A stretch of DNA of 64,000 nt from JACPNO01 sp963825405 (GTDB lineage Bacteria; Acidobacteriota; Terriglobia; Bryobacterales; Bryobacteraceae), in the NCBI GenBank assembly GCA_963825405.1, contig CAWGTB010000001.1:434001-498000 (forward strand), read 5' to 3'. The notes below the pieces were generated by a model. That model worked only from the letters and a program-made list of their open reading frames with translations. It ran no database searches and was not told the DNA's origin. A program made the translations under genes and the position numbers. Shown here one piece after another: positions 29,139 to 37,914 of the stretch (positions are counted from its first letter, which is position 1; each line of letters opens with the position of its first letter).

Positions 29139-30807
29139 CTAGAACTTCGACGTGACGGCGCCTTCCGATGCCGATGCCACCAGCGTCGAGTACTTGGCGA
29201 AGACGCCGGTCGCGTAGCGCGGCGCCGGAGCCTGCCACTTGCGCAGCCGGGCAGCCAGGGTTTCCGGCGGAATTTCCAGATCGAGGCGGCCGCGTGGCGA
29301 CGTCAATCGAAACCATGTCGCCTTCTTCCACGGCGGCGATCGGCCCGCCGTTGAAGGCTTCGGGCGCGACGTGCGCAATCATGAAGCCGTGGGTCGCGCC
29401 GCTGAAACGGCCGTCGGTCACCAGGGCGACGCTTTCCGAAAGGCCCACACCGACGATCGCGCCGGTCACGCCCAGCATCTCCCGCATGCCCGGTCCGCCG
29501 CGCGGGCCTTCGTAGCGGATCACCACCACGTCGTTGGCTTTGATTGCGCCGCGCGTGACGGCGGCCATGGCATCTTCCTCGCAATTGAACACGCGCGCCG
29601 GGCCGCGATGCGTCATTTTGTTATGCCCGGAGAGCTTGATCACGCAGCCTTCCGGCGCGAGCGAGCCGCGCAGAATCCCCAGGCCGCCGGTCGGTTTCAG
29701 CGGCTTCGACAGCGGCCGGATCACTTCCTGTCCCGGCGTCTCGACGGCTTTGGCAGCTTCCTCGGCGAAGGTGCTGCCCGTGCAGGTCAGCGCGGAGCCA
29801 TCGACATATTTGCCGTCTACCAGCCGTTGCGCGATGACGCCGATGCCGCCGGCTTTATCCACGTCCACTGCTACGAATTTGCCGCCCGGCTTGAGATCGA
29901 CGAACAGCGGCGTGCGATTGCTGATGCGCTGGAAATCGTCGAGTTCGAGCGCCACGCCGGCCTCGCGCGCCATGGCGATCAGGTGCAGCACCGCGTTGGT
30001 CGACCCGCCGGTAGCCGCGACACCTGCGATGGCATTCTCAAATGCTTTGCGAGTAGCGATGTCGCGCGGTTTGCGTTCGGCGCGGACGACGTCCATGACG
30101 ATCTCGCCGCAGCGGAAAGACACATCGTTCTTGCGAGGGTCGACTTGCGGCACGGCAGCAGTGCCCATCGGCGAAAGGCCGATCAGCTCCATGACCGTCG
30201 CCATCGTGTTGGCCGTGAACTGGCCTCCGCAGGCGCCCGCGCCGGGACACGCGCTGTTCTCGATTTCCAGCAACTCGGCATCCGACATCTTGCCGGCGGC
30301 GTTCGCGCCCACTGCTTCGAATACATCCTGAATCGTAATGTCGTGCCCGTTGTGGCGGCCGGGCAGTATGGACCCGCCATAAAGAATCACGCCCGGAATA
30401 TTCAGCCGCAGCAACGCCATGGCCGCGCCGGGGATGGTTTTGTCGCAGGCCACCAGCGCGATGATGCCGTCGAACATATGGCCGCGGGCCACCAGTTCAA
30501 TCGAATCCGCAATCACTTCGCGGCTGACGAGGGACGCTTTCATGCCTTCGGTGCCCATGGTGATGCCGTCGCTGATGGCGATGGTGTTGAACTCCATGGG
30601 AGTGCCGCCGGCCGCGCGCACGCCGGCCATCACCTTCACCGCCAGTTCCCGCAGGTTGTAATTGCAGGGCATGGTGCCGATCCAGGTATTGGCCACGCCG
30701 ATGATGGGCTTTTTCAGATCGGCGTCGGTGAATCCGATGGCTTTGAGAAAAGAGCGGGCAGGCGCACGATCGCGGCCCTGGGTGATGGTGTAGCTATTCA
30801 TTTTCAT
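29139..30807 (-). CDS. ilvD: Dihydroxy-acid dehydratase (one frameshift)
   Basis: About 556 aa. The iron-sulfur ligands are in ALVACDKTIPG and NSACPGAGACGGQFTANTM; the C-terminal active-site loop is VTDGRFSGATHGF. The frame shifts near 29290 (VATR to RLDLEIPPETLAARL); one extra base gives 3n+1. It catalyses the third common step of isoleucine and valine synthesis. It is central in a five-gene leftward operon. An essential biosynthetic enzyme broken by one base argues for sequencing error. Confidence 0.95.
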
Positions 30808-30822
30808 GCTGGAGTAACCATC

Positions 30823-31638
30823 TTACTTCTTTGGCGGCTTGTCGTCCTGATTCCTGGCCAGATCCCCGGGCGCGAGGTCGCATTTGGCGCCGCCGCGGGG
30901 AACCTCCACTTTGGCGCTCCATAAAATCGCATTGACGATCATGCGCCGGAAATCCGGAATGCCCCAGTTGTTATGAAAGTGCCCGCCGGTGAAGCCAAAA
31001 CCGCGGCCGCCATCGGCGCGCTCCACCGCCCAGGCGACGGTTTCGCGCTGCGGCGCGTCTTTGGGAAGCATGGTGGTGAGGATGGGCGTGACCCGTTTGT
31101 CGTCCGGGCGGAATCTGATCTTGTAGTACCATTCGTCGCGGCCCTGAAAACTTTTCCAGCCGCGTGAAATGGGGTGCTGCGGCGAGGCCTGCGTCACGGC
31201 GACATCGTTGATCGGATTCTGGGAATAGGGCCGCTCGTAGAAGCCGCCAATCCACTCCAGCAATTCCGGTCCGCCTTTTTCGCGAGGCACTTCGACCGCG
31301 TAGTGCAGACACACCAAGCCCACGCCCTTCTGCATCAATTTGCCCAGCACTTCCAGATGATTCCCCTGGATCATGGGATGCGCGGAGCCGCCGTCTTCAT
31401 AGAAAACCAGCGCCTGCGCGCCGTCGAAGACCGATTCGTCCTGCGGCCAGCCGCCCTTTACCACCACCGTAGCGACGCCCTTGTTCTGCTGCAGGAATTT
31501 CTCCAGCAGCAGAATGCCCGCGTTGAACTCGTGCTCGTGCGGATCGTGACTGGGCGTGCCTGCGACCAGCACAATTTTGGCGGGCGCGGCGGCGAAAGCG
31601 GTGGCTGCGAAAACTGCGGCAATAAGAAAGGGGCGCAT
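30823..31638 (-). CDS. ThuA domain protein, secreted
   Basis: 271 aa. Signal peptide (IAAVFAATAFAAAPA), then a ThuA/glutamine-amidotransferase-like fold: KIVLVAGTPSHDPHEHEFNAG, VGLVCLHYAVEVP, and the C-terminal AWAVERADGGRGFGFTGGHFHNNWG. ThuA domains occur with sugar utilisation genes, and in Solibacter and Planctomycetes as exported single-domain proteins; the reaction is not established. Six bases follow the P460 gene and 15 precede ilvD. Confidence 0.85.
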   Translation of the reverse strand: MRPFLIAAVFAATAFAAAPAKIVLVAGTPSHDPHEHEFNAGILLLEKFLQQNKGVATVVVKGGWPQDESVFDGAQALVFYEDGGSAHPMIQGNHLEVLGKLMQKGVGLVCLHYAVEVPREKGGPELLEWIGGFYERPYSQNPINDVAVTQASPQHPISRGWKSFQGRDEWYYKIRFRPDDKRVTPILTTMLPKDAPQRETVAWAVERADGGRGFGFTGGHFHNNWGIPDFRRMIVNAILWSAKVEVPRGGAKCDLAPGDLARNQDDKPPKK

Positions 31639-31644
31639 AGGTCC

Positions 31645-32190
31645 TCAGTGCTTCTCGTAGGCGCCAAAAACCCAGTCTTTGGCCTTGCCCGCATACTGCA
31701 TATGACACTGCGCGCACGCGCCGGATTTCTCTGGCGGTGTCAGGTAGCTGCCGTCCGGCGCGAACGAAACGTACTCCCATTCGCCGGACCGGTTCTGCTG
31801 GTAGGCTTCCCCGAATTCGTGATCCTTGCGCATTACGTGGATGCGCAGCAGCTTGTCCAGCCGGTAGTGCCCCTTTTTGTCAAGCAGGACGTTGCCCTGA
31901 GCATCCTGCAATGTGCTCCAGGTTTCATTGACGAGAATGGCTCCGAACGGAAACGTTCCCTTCGCTCCTGGTTTGACGGCCGCACCGGGCAGGTTGCCAT
32001 AGATGACTGCCGTCGTCTTAGTATCGGGGCGGTCCGAAACGCGAATTTGGATGAACGCATCCCTGTAATCCTTGGGATAGCCGACGCGATCGATCTTCGG
32101 TGCGGGCAGATCCGGCGTCGCGGGATCCTGCTGGGCCCGCGCGAGCATGCCGAGCAGTAGTGCCATCATGATGCAATTAAGTTTCGTCAT
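31645..32190 (-). CDS. Cytochrome P460 family mono-heme protein, secreted
   Basis: 181 aa from the ATG at 32190. Signal peptide ending MLARAQ, central P460-like strands (YRDAFIQIRVSDRPDTKTTAVIYGN, GAILVNETW, HVMRKDHEFGEAY) and one C-terminal heme motif CAQCH. The P460-specific Lys crosslink cannot be judged by eye. Likely a periplasmic electron or nitrogen-oxide related cytochrome. First gene of the leftward operon; divergent from the FAD oxidoreductase by 62 bases. Confidence 0.75.
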   Translation of the reverse strand: MTKLNCIMMALLLGMLARAQQDPATPDLPAPKIDRVGYPKDYRDAFIQIRVSDRPDTKTTAVIYGNLPGAAVKPGAKGTFPFGAILVNETWSTLQDAQGNVLLDKKGHYRLDKLLRIHVMRKDHEFGEAYQQNRSGEWEYVSFAPDGSYLTPPEKSGACAQCHMQYAGKAKDWVFGAYEKH

Positions 32191-32252
32191 CCGAAAAATG
32201 AGTATACATGCCCCACGCACGTTATAATTGCGAACTCGACAAGGGAGTTGCC

Positions 32253-33503
32253 ATGAAACCGTCCGGCGAACTATCCCGGCGTTCGCTATTGCAATCGGCG
32301 ACCGCGCTTTCGACGGCCAGCATGGCATTTGCCCAGAACCGCGGCAAACGCGTGGTCGTTATCGGCGCAGGCGCGTTCGGCGGCTGGACCGCGCTCCATC
32401 TGGTCCGGCGCGGATTCGACGTCACGCTGCTCGACGCCTGGGGCCCGGGCAATGCGCGCGCCAGCTCGGCTGGGGGCGAGAGCCGTGTAATCCGCGGCTC
32501 CTACGGCGTAAAGGCAATCTACACGCAAATGGTGGCGCGAGCATTAGTCCTCTGGCGGGAAAATCAGGCGAAATGGAATACGCAGTTGCTTCACGAAATC
32601 GGCGCGCTCTTCATGGCGCCTAAAGAAGACGAATCCCAGCGCGCATCGATGAAAGCGCTGGGCGATGCCGGCCTGCCGTTCGATCACCTCACCGGAGCCG
32701 AAGCCAGGAAACGGTTTCCGCAAATCAATTTCGAAGGCCGCGATTCCATGGTCTACGAGAAGCAGGCCGGCTACCTGACGTCCCGCCGCGCCTGCGAAGT
32801 AGTGATGGAGGGGTTCGTCAAAGAAGGCGGCCATTACAAGAGCCTGTCCGTGAAGCCGGGCGCGATTCAGCAGAAACAAATGCAGGGGCTTGCGCTTTCC
32901 GATGGCTCGACGCTGCGCGCCGATCAGTACGTGTTCGCCTGCGGGCCGTGGCTGGGGAAATTGTTCCCGGTCGAGATTGGCGATCGCGTGCTACCGGCGC
33001 GTCAGCTCGGTTTGTTTTTCGGATTGCCTTCGGGCGCCGAAGCGCTGCAGGAATCGCGCTGCCCGGTGTGGCTCGACGCCGGCTCGTACTACGGCATTCC
33101 CGGCAACAATTTTCGCGGCATCAAGATTGTCGGCCACACGTTGAGTGATGATTACGATCCGGCGCATCCCTGGGATCCGTCAGCTTCGGAGCGCATCGTT
33201 CCGCCGGACCGCTTCCAGGCTCCGCGCGAGTATCTTGCTTTTCGCTTTCCGGCGATGAAGAATGCGCCCCTGGTCGAGTCTTTTGTCTGCCAATATGAAA
33301 ACTCGCCGGATGAAAACTACATTCTGGACCGCCTTCCGGGCTGCGATAACGCCTGGATCGCCGGCGGCGGATCGGGGCATGGATTCAAATCGTGTCCGGC
33401 GGTGGGCGAGATGATGGCCGATCTGGTGGAAGGCAAGAAATCTCCGCTGCCGTTCTTCTCGCTGGCTCGGTTCGCGAAGGACGGCGCAAAAAAGCCGGCT
33501 TGA
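32253..33503 (+). CDS. FAD-dependent oxidoreductase of the DAO/sarcosine oxidase type, Tat-exported
   Basis: 416 aa. AAGGGAG precedes the ATG at 32253. Tat signal SRRSLLQSATALSTASMAFAQ, then the Rossmann motif VVVIGAGAFGGWTALHLVRRG, the DAO motif SSAGGESRVIRGSYG, and the C-terminal FAD motif GCDNAWIAGGGSGHGFKSCP. The family covers monomeric sarcosine oxidase and N-methyl-tryptophan oxidase; export by Tat is less usual. The substrate is unknown, probably an amino compound. Confidence 0.87.
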   Translation: MKPSGELSRRSLLQSATALSTASMAFAQNRGKRVVVIGAGAFGGWTALHLVRRGFDVTLLDAWGPGNARASSAGGESRVIRGSYGVKAIYTQMVARALVLWRENQAKWNTQLLHEIGALFMAPKEDESQRASMKALGDAGLPFDHLTGAEARKRFPQINFEGRDSMVYEKQAGYLTSRRACEVVMEGFVKEGGHYKSLSVKPGAIQQKQMQGLALSDGSTLRADQYVFACGPWLGKLFPVEIGDRVLPARQLGLFFGLPSGAEALQESRCPVWLDAGSYYGIPGNNFRGIKIVGHTLSDDYDPAHPWDPSASERIVPPDRFQAPREYLAFRFPAMKNAPLVESFVCQYENSPDENYILDRLPGCDNAWIAGGGSGHGFKSCPAVGEMMADLVEGKKSPLPFFSLARFAKDGAKKPA

Positions 33504-33526
33504 GGCGGTTTGCTACCATTTCCTGA

Positions 33527-35416
33527 GTGCGAATTGGGATCGATGCCGGGGGTACTTTCACAGATTTTGTCGTTCTGCACGACGACGGGCGTTTGGAGAG
33601 TTTCAAATTGCGCTCCAGCCGCTCTGCGCCGGCGCGGGTGATTCTGGAAGGCTTGCGGCGGATTGCCGCGCCCCCTGCCGCCGACGTGGTGCATGGCTCG
33701 ACTGTCGCCACCAACGCGCTGCTTGAGCGCAAAGGCGCTCGCACGGCTTTCGTCACTACCGAAGGTTTCGCCGATCTGGTGCGAATCGGCCGGCAAAATC
33801 GTTCGCGTCTTTATGATCTGACGCCGCTGCTCAAGCGCCACCTTGTGCCGCGCGCGCTCTGTTTCGGTGTGGCGGAGCGAACCCACTTCGATGGCGCGAT
33901 CGCCCGCAAGCCATCGGCCGCGGAACTTGACCGTCTGCGCGCGAAGCTGCGGCGCGCGGGCGTCGAAGCCGTTGCCATCTGCTTCCTGCACGCTTACCAG
34001 AATTCCGCTAATGAGCGCGCGGCTGTCGCTCGCTTGCAGGGCTTGGGATATGTGTGCGCCTCCCACGAAGTCTCGCCGGAATTCCGCGAATTCGAGCGCG
34101 CCTCCACCACGGTCATCAACGCCTATGTCGGGCCGCTGATGGACGCGTATCTGGCTGAACTCGACCGCGGCGCCAAGCAGCGCATTTCGATTTTGCAATC
34201 CAACGGCGGATTCATCACTGCTCGGGAAGCGCGCCGCCACGCCGTCCGCACCATTCTTTCCGGACCGGCCGGCGGCGTGGTGGGAGCAGCCGCGGTAGCG
34301 CGTGCCGCCGGGTTCAAACGCGCGCTCACTTTCGACATGGGCGGAACTTCTACTGACGTCAGCCTCTCGGAAGCCGCGCCGCGGTTGACTACCGAAGCCT
34401 ATGTAGACGGGTTCCCGGTGCGCGTTCCCATGGTGGATATCCACACGGTGGGCGCAGGCGGCGGGTCGATCGCGCGCGTGGATGAAGGCGGGCTGCTGCG
34501 CGTCGGCCCCGAAAGCGCGGGCGCCGATCCCGGACCTGCGTGCTACGGCACCGGCCGCCAGCCTACCGTCACCGATGCGCATGTGCTGCTGGGGCGCATC
34601 GCGGCGGATCAGTTTCTGGCCGGGGAAATTCGCATCCACGAAGAGCGCGCTCTCGCTGCCATCAAGCCCCTGGCAGCGGCGCTGCGCATCAATTCCATCG
34701 CAGCCGCGGCCGGCATTCTGCGCGTGGCCAACGCCAATATGGAGCGGGCGATTCGCGTGGTGTCGATCGAGCGTGGCCACGACCCGCGCGATTTTCCGTT
34801 AGTCGCATTCGGCGGCTGCGGTGGGTTGCATGCCTGCGAAATCGCCGAGGGGCTGGGCATTTCAACCGTGATCGTCCCCGAATACGCCGGGGCGCTCTCG
34901 GCGCTTGGCATGCTGCTGGCAGATCGCGTGCGTGATTACTCGGCGGGGGCGCTGGGAGCGGACATCGAGCGGCGCTTCGTCGCGCTCGAACGCGCGGCCC
35001 GCCGCGATATGCCGGGCGCGGCGATCGAGCGTTTGGCCGACGTGCGCTATGCCGGCCAGAGCTACGAGCTCACCATCCCGTGGGGCGCGTCGTTTCACGC
35101 CGCCCACCAGCGCGCGTACGGCTATTCCGATCCGGCGCGGCCCACCGAAATCGTGACCGTGCGCGTGCGCGCGGCGATCGAAACCAGCAAGCCCGCGTTG
35201 CGTAGAAGCGAGTCGCGCTCGCGGTCCGTTCCCGCTGAGCGCCGCGTATTCACCGGCGGCAAATGGCTGACGCTCCCGGTCTACTCGCGCGATGCTTTGT
35301 CACGCACCGGCCGCCAGGGTCCCGCTCTAGTTCTCGATTACGGCGCGACAACTCTGATCCCGCAAGGCTGGAAGTTCCACATCGATTCGACCGGCAACTT
35401 GATCGCGTCTGGTTGA
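33527..35416 (+). CDS. Hydantoinase A / 5-oxoprolinase A family protein
   Basis: 629 aa, GTG start 23 bases after the previous stop. N-terminal Hydant_A_N (RIGIDAGGTFTDFVVLHDDGR, HGSTVATNALLERKGARTAFVTTEGF), central hydantoinase_A (ILSGPAGGVVGAAAVARAAG, TFDMGGTSTDVSL, GAGGGSIARVD) and a shorter C-terminal domain. Such ATP-dependent enzymes open hydantoin or 5-oxoproline rings and normally pair with a HyuB subunit, which is not adjacent here. The preceding amine-type oxidase suggests a shared nitrogen-compound pathway, by inference. Confidence 0.88.
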   Translation: MRIGIDAGGTFTDFVVLHDDGRLESFKLRSSRSAPARVILEGLRRIAAPPAADVVHGSTVATNALLERKGARTAFVTTEGFADLVRIGRQNRSRLYDLTPLLKRHLVPRALCFGVAERTHFDGAIARKPSAAELDRLRAKLRRAGVEAVAICFLHAYQNSANERAAVARLQGLGYVCASHEVSPEFREFERASTTVINAYVGPLMDAYLAELDRGAKQRISILQSNGGFITAREARRHAVRTILSGPAGGVVGAAAVARAAGFKRALTFDMGGTSTDVSLSEAAPRLTTEAYVDGFPVRVPMVDIHTVGAGGGSIARVDEGGLLRVGPESAGADPGPACYGTGRQPTVTDAHVLLGRIAADQFLAGEIRIHEERALAAIKPLAAALRINSIAAAAGILRVANANMERAIRVVSIERGHDPRDFPLVAFGGCGGLHACEIAEGLGISTVIVPEYAGALSALGMLLADRVRDYSAGALGADIERRFVALERAARRDMPGAAIERLADVRYAGQSYELTIPWGASFHAAHQRAYGYSDPARPTEIVTVRVRAAIETSKPALRRSESRSRSVPAERRVFTGGKWLTLPVYSRDALSRTGRQGPALVLDYGATTLIPQGWKFHIDSTGNLIASG

Positions 35417-35425
35417 TACTGAATT

Positions 35426-36571
35426 ATGATCCGGGTTTTGGTCGTACTGGGTACGCGGCCGGAGGCCGTGAAACTGTGCCCCTTAGTCCTCCAACTGCGC
35501 CGCCAGCCTGAGGATTTCCGAGTTCGTGTTTGTGTCACGGCCCAGCATCGCTCCATGCTGGACCAGGTTCTGACCGCATTCGATGTTGTTCCGGACCACG
35601 ATCTCGACGTGATGCAGCCGGATCAGACGCTGGCCCAGACTACCGCGCGCATCATCGCCGCCCTGGAGCCCGTCATCGCCCGCGAGCAGCCCAACCTGGT
35701 GCTGGTGCAGGGCGATACGGCGACCACTCTGTGCGGCGCGTTGACTGCCTTCTACCAGCATGTGCCCGTCGGTCATGTGGAAGCGGGCCTGCGCACCTGG
35801 GACATGGCCCAGCCGTTTCCCGAGGAAATGAATCGCGTGGTCACCACGCGTTTGGCGACGCTGCACTTTGCTTCCACCGATTGGGCCGCCCGCAATCTGT
35901 TGAAGGAGGGCATTGATCCCGCCCGCATCTACGTCACCGGCAACCCCGGCATTGACGCCTTGCTGCTGGTTCGCGACCGGCTCGCTAACGGCGAAATGCC
36001 CGGCGGCGACTGGCGGCGTCTGGATCCTCACAAAAAGCTTCTGGTCGTAACCGCCCACCGCCGCGAGAGTTTCGGTGACGGCCTTGAGCGCGTGTGTGAA
36101 GCGCTGGCCCGCCTGGCGGCGCGGCCCGATGTGCAAATCGTTTATCCCGTGCATCGCAACCCGCACGTGCTCGATCCGGTCACGCGGCATTTGGGTAGCA
36201 GTCCAAATGTTTTTCTGATCGACCCGCTGGACTACGTGCCGTTCGTCGACCTGATGCGCCGCGCGTACCTGCTGCTCACCGATTCAGGCGGAATTCAGGA
36301 GGAGGCGCCGTCGCTGGGCAAGCCGGTGCTGGTGCTGCGCGAGAAGACCGAGCGCCCCGAAGCGGTCGAGTCCGCCACTGCTGTGCTGGTGGGAACGGAT
36401 ACGGACGAGATCGTTCGCGAAGCCACGCGCCTGCTCGATGATCCGGCTGAATACGCCCGCCGCGCCCGCGTTCATCATCCTTATGGCGACGGCCACGCCA
36501 GTGCGAAAATCAGCGGCTATATCCGATCGTATTTTGAACCGGCAAAGAAGGAGGTTATCAGTCACGCATGA
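35426..36571 (+). CDS. wecB: UDP-N-acetylglucosamine 2-epimerase (non-hydrolysing)
   Basis: 381 aa, full length. Motifs GTRPEAVKLCPLV, VQGDTATTLCGAL, VGHVEAGLRTWDMAQPFPEEMNR, VTAHRRESFG, VYPVHRNP, LLTDSGGIQEEAPSLGKPVL are all present. It interconverts UDP-GlcNAc and UDP-ManNAc for surface polysaccharide. It overlaps the following DinB gene (ATGA). Confidence 0.95.
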   Translation: MIRVLVVLGTRPEAVKLCPLVLQLRRQPEDFRVRVCVTAQHRSMLDQVLTAFDVVPDHDLDVMQPDQTLAQTTARIIAALEPVIAREQPNLVLVQGDTATTLCGALTAFYQHVPVGHVEAGLRTWDMAQPFPEEMNRVVTTRLATLHFASTDWAARNLLKEGIDPARIYVTGNPGIDALLLVRDRLANGEMPGGDWRRLDPHKKLLVVTAHRRESFGDGLERVCEALARLAARPDVQIVYPVHRNPHVLDPVTRHLGSSPNVFLIDPLDYVPFVDLMRRAYLLLTDSGGIQEEAPSLGKPVLVLREKTERPEAVESATAVLVGTDTDEIVREATRLLDDPAEYARRARVHHPYGDGHASAKISGYIRSYFEPAKKEVISHA

Positions 36572-37101
36572 CCGATACGGAACGGGAACTTGCTGTCCAG
36601 CATCTCATTGAAGGGCGCGACGCGCTGCTGACGGCCATCGCAGACGTCTCGGAAGGACAGGCGCGTTTCAAGCCGGATCCCGAGCGCTGGTCGATTGCCG
36701 AATGTGCCGAACATGTCGTCGTTACCGGCGACGCTCTGCTGGCGCTGCTTCAACGGGGAGTAGTGAATCCGCAGGGCGTTGCGCTCGAGGCCGAAAAATA
36801 TGGACGCCTGGCGGAAGCTCTAGTGAACCGCGCGCGCCGCTTCCCGGCTCCGGAATCCATTCGCCCCACCGGCCGCTTTGCTTCGATCGCCGACGCCCGC
36901 GCTCATTTTTTGGACGGCCACGAGCGGGCGATGGCCTACACGCTGCACTGCCAGTTGGACTTGCGGCAGCACTTCACCGTGCATCCGCTGTTGGGGGAAA
37001 TCGATTGTTTCCGGTGCCTGCTGCTATTGGCGCTGCACCCCGCACGCCATGCCGCTCAAATTGGCGAGATCAGGAGCGATCCGCAATTTCCGAAAAACTG
37101 A
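36568..37101 (+). CDS. DinB/YfiT-like four-helix protein
   Basis: 177 aa. DinB_2 type: WSIAECAEHVVVTGDALLAL (first metal His), AHFLDGHERAMAYTL, and a final HPARHAAQIGEI (HxxxH). These metal-binding bundles include thiol transferases of bacillithiol or mycothiol chemistry, but most are uncharacterised. Translationally coupled to wecB by a 4-base overlap. Confidence 0.8.
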   Translation: MTDTERELAVQHLIEGRDALLTAIADVSEGQARFKPDPERWSIAECAEHVVVTGDALLALLQRGVVNPQGVALEAEKYGRLAEALVNRARRFPAPESIRPTGRFASIADARAHFLDGHERAMAYTLHCQLDLRQHFTVHPLLGEIDCFRCLLLLALHPARHAAQIGEIRSDPQFPKN

Positions 37102-37104
37102 GGC

Positions 37105-37275
37105 TCAGGAGCCGCTTCGTCTGACTTGCCCGCCGGCAAAGCGCACTTGCGAGACCATGGAATCCACGACTTGTTTGCTCGCCTTCAGAATTTTGGCGGT
37201 GGGTCCCGGATTCAGGATCGCCAGCCAGAACATCACGCCGCCAACTGAGAGCCAGACAATGCTCTTGTCTTTCAA
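37105..37275 (-). CDS. Possible small membrane protein
   Basis: 56 aa from a TTG at 37275, with CAGGAG six bases upstream. One hydrophobic segment (IVWLSVGGVMFWLAI) is followed by an amphipathic helix (TAKILKASKQVVDSMVSQV). The Shine-Dalgarno and membrane-anchor-plus-helix layout support it, but no family is recognised. Confidence 0.35.
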   Translation of the reverse strand: MKDKSIVWLSVGGVMFWLAILNPGPTAKILKASKQVVDSMVSQVRFAGGQVRRSGS

Positions 37276-37349
37276 GCAGTACTCCTGCCCAATGATTGCA
37301 AAATTCGCGGCGGAGCGAACCTGCACTAAGGTTAACAAGGGAAAAATAG

Positions 37350-37649
37350 TTAGAAGTTGGGATCCAGTCCGTGGGCAATAGCAAATTCGCGCGCGTGGCG
37401 GTCGCAATATTCGCAGGGAACCAGTACGGTTTGGCCACTCAAGTCGACGCTGCACCACCAGCGCGCCATCTCGCGACAGCCTTTGGAACGGCAATAGGGC
37501 GCGTTGCCGAATTCCCACGCGAGCAGCTCTATCTCGGCCTGCGTGAGCGGCCGAATCTTGGCTCCCGAATGTTCCTTATCACCCATTACAGTGTTTGACC
37601 CGGTGGCACTGCGGCGAAACAGTATCTCCTCTGTTCCGTCACGGTTCAT
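37350..37649 (-). CDS. Cys-rich small protein, possibly metal-binding
   Basis: 99 aa. The C-terminal half carries NAPYCRSKGCREMARWWC and CEYCDRHAREFA: six Cys plus a His in zinc-finger-like spacing. The start ATG at 37649 has no clear Shine-Dalgarno; an internal ATG at 37586 is possible. A strong promoter with a CsoR-like element stands just upstream. Function unknown; a metal sensor, scavenger or chaperone would fit. Confidence 0.6.
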   Translation of the reverse strand: MNRDGTEEILFRRSATGSNTVMGDKEHSGAKIRPLTQAEIELLAWEFGNAPYCRSKGCREMARWWCSVDLSGQTVLVPCEYCDRHAREFAIAHGLDPNF

Positions 37650-37672
37650 TCTGTTCTGTATTCAGAACAGAA
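37649..37672. promoter_or_regulatory. Palindrome at the start of the Cys-rich gene
   Basis: Perfect 10-base arms TTCTGTTCTG and CAGAACAGAA flank TATT. It overlaps the predicted transcription start and the first base of the ATG. The arm core GTTCTG/CAGAAC recurs at 37724-37747, so this looks like one of two sites for the same regulator. Confidence 0.6.
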
Positions 37673-37675
37673 AGT

Positions 37676-37704
37676 AGTATACCCACGGGGGGTATAGTAA
37701 TCAA
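37676..37704 (-). promoter_or_regulatory. Sigma-70 promoter with CsoR-like operator in its spacer
   Basis: On the minus strand, TTGATT (37704-37699), a spacer of exactly 17 bases and TATACT (37681-37676). The inverted repeat TATACCC-ACGGG-GGGTATA (37678-37696) spans the spacer and part of the -10. The C-run/G-run form flanked by TAT/ATA resembles operators of CsoR/RcnR-family metal or sulfur sensors. It drives the Cys-rich gene. Confidence 0.6.
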
Positions 37705-37723
37705 GCAAATCAAGTTTTATATT

Positions 37724-37747
37724 TTATGTTCTGAATTCAGAACATAA
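37724..37747. promoter_or_regulatory. Perfect 24-base palindrome upstream of the Cys-rich gene promoter
   Basis: TTATGTTCTGAA followed by its exact complement TTCAGAACATAA. The core is shared with the palindrome at 37649. The two centres are 75 bases apart and bracket the promoter, as expected for a looping repressor or an activator plus repressor arrangement. Confidence 0.6.
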
Positions 37748-37914
37748 ATAGCTTTGCGCTCTCTGCGCGCGTCCCATTCCCCCCTGGCAAAATTTATTTG
37801 CCTGTATCCAGACACTGGGAAACGCGGCGCGGTCGGGAGGCGTCTGTGTTGTTACCGGTGTGAGAGAATTCGGGGAAAGGTAACAAAATCAGCAATAAGG
37901 ACCGCCATCATCTT
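37748..37914. other. Leader region of the secreted repeat protein
   Basis: Non-coding. It should contain the rightward promoter for the gene at 37915. AATAAGGA at 37895-37902 is a weak Shine-Dalgarno. I see no clear -35/-10 pair. Confidence 0.4.

Noticed and set aside
29239..30924. Long antisense frame opposite ilvD
   Set aside because: No motifs; the complementary strand encodes a conserved dehydratase.
33317..34780. Long antisense frame opposite the hydantoinase
   Set aside because: Arg/Ala-rich shadow; no domain or start site.
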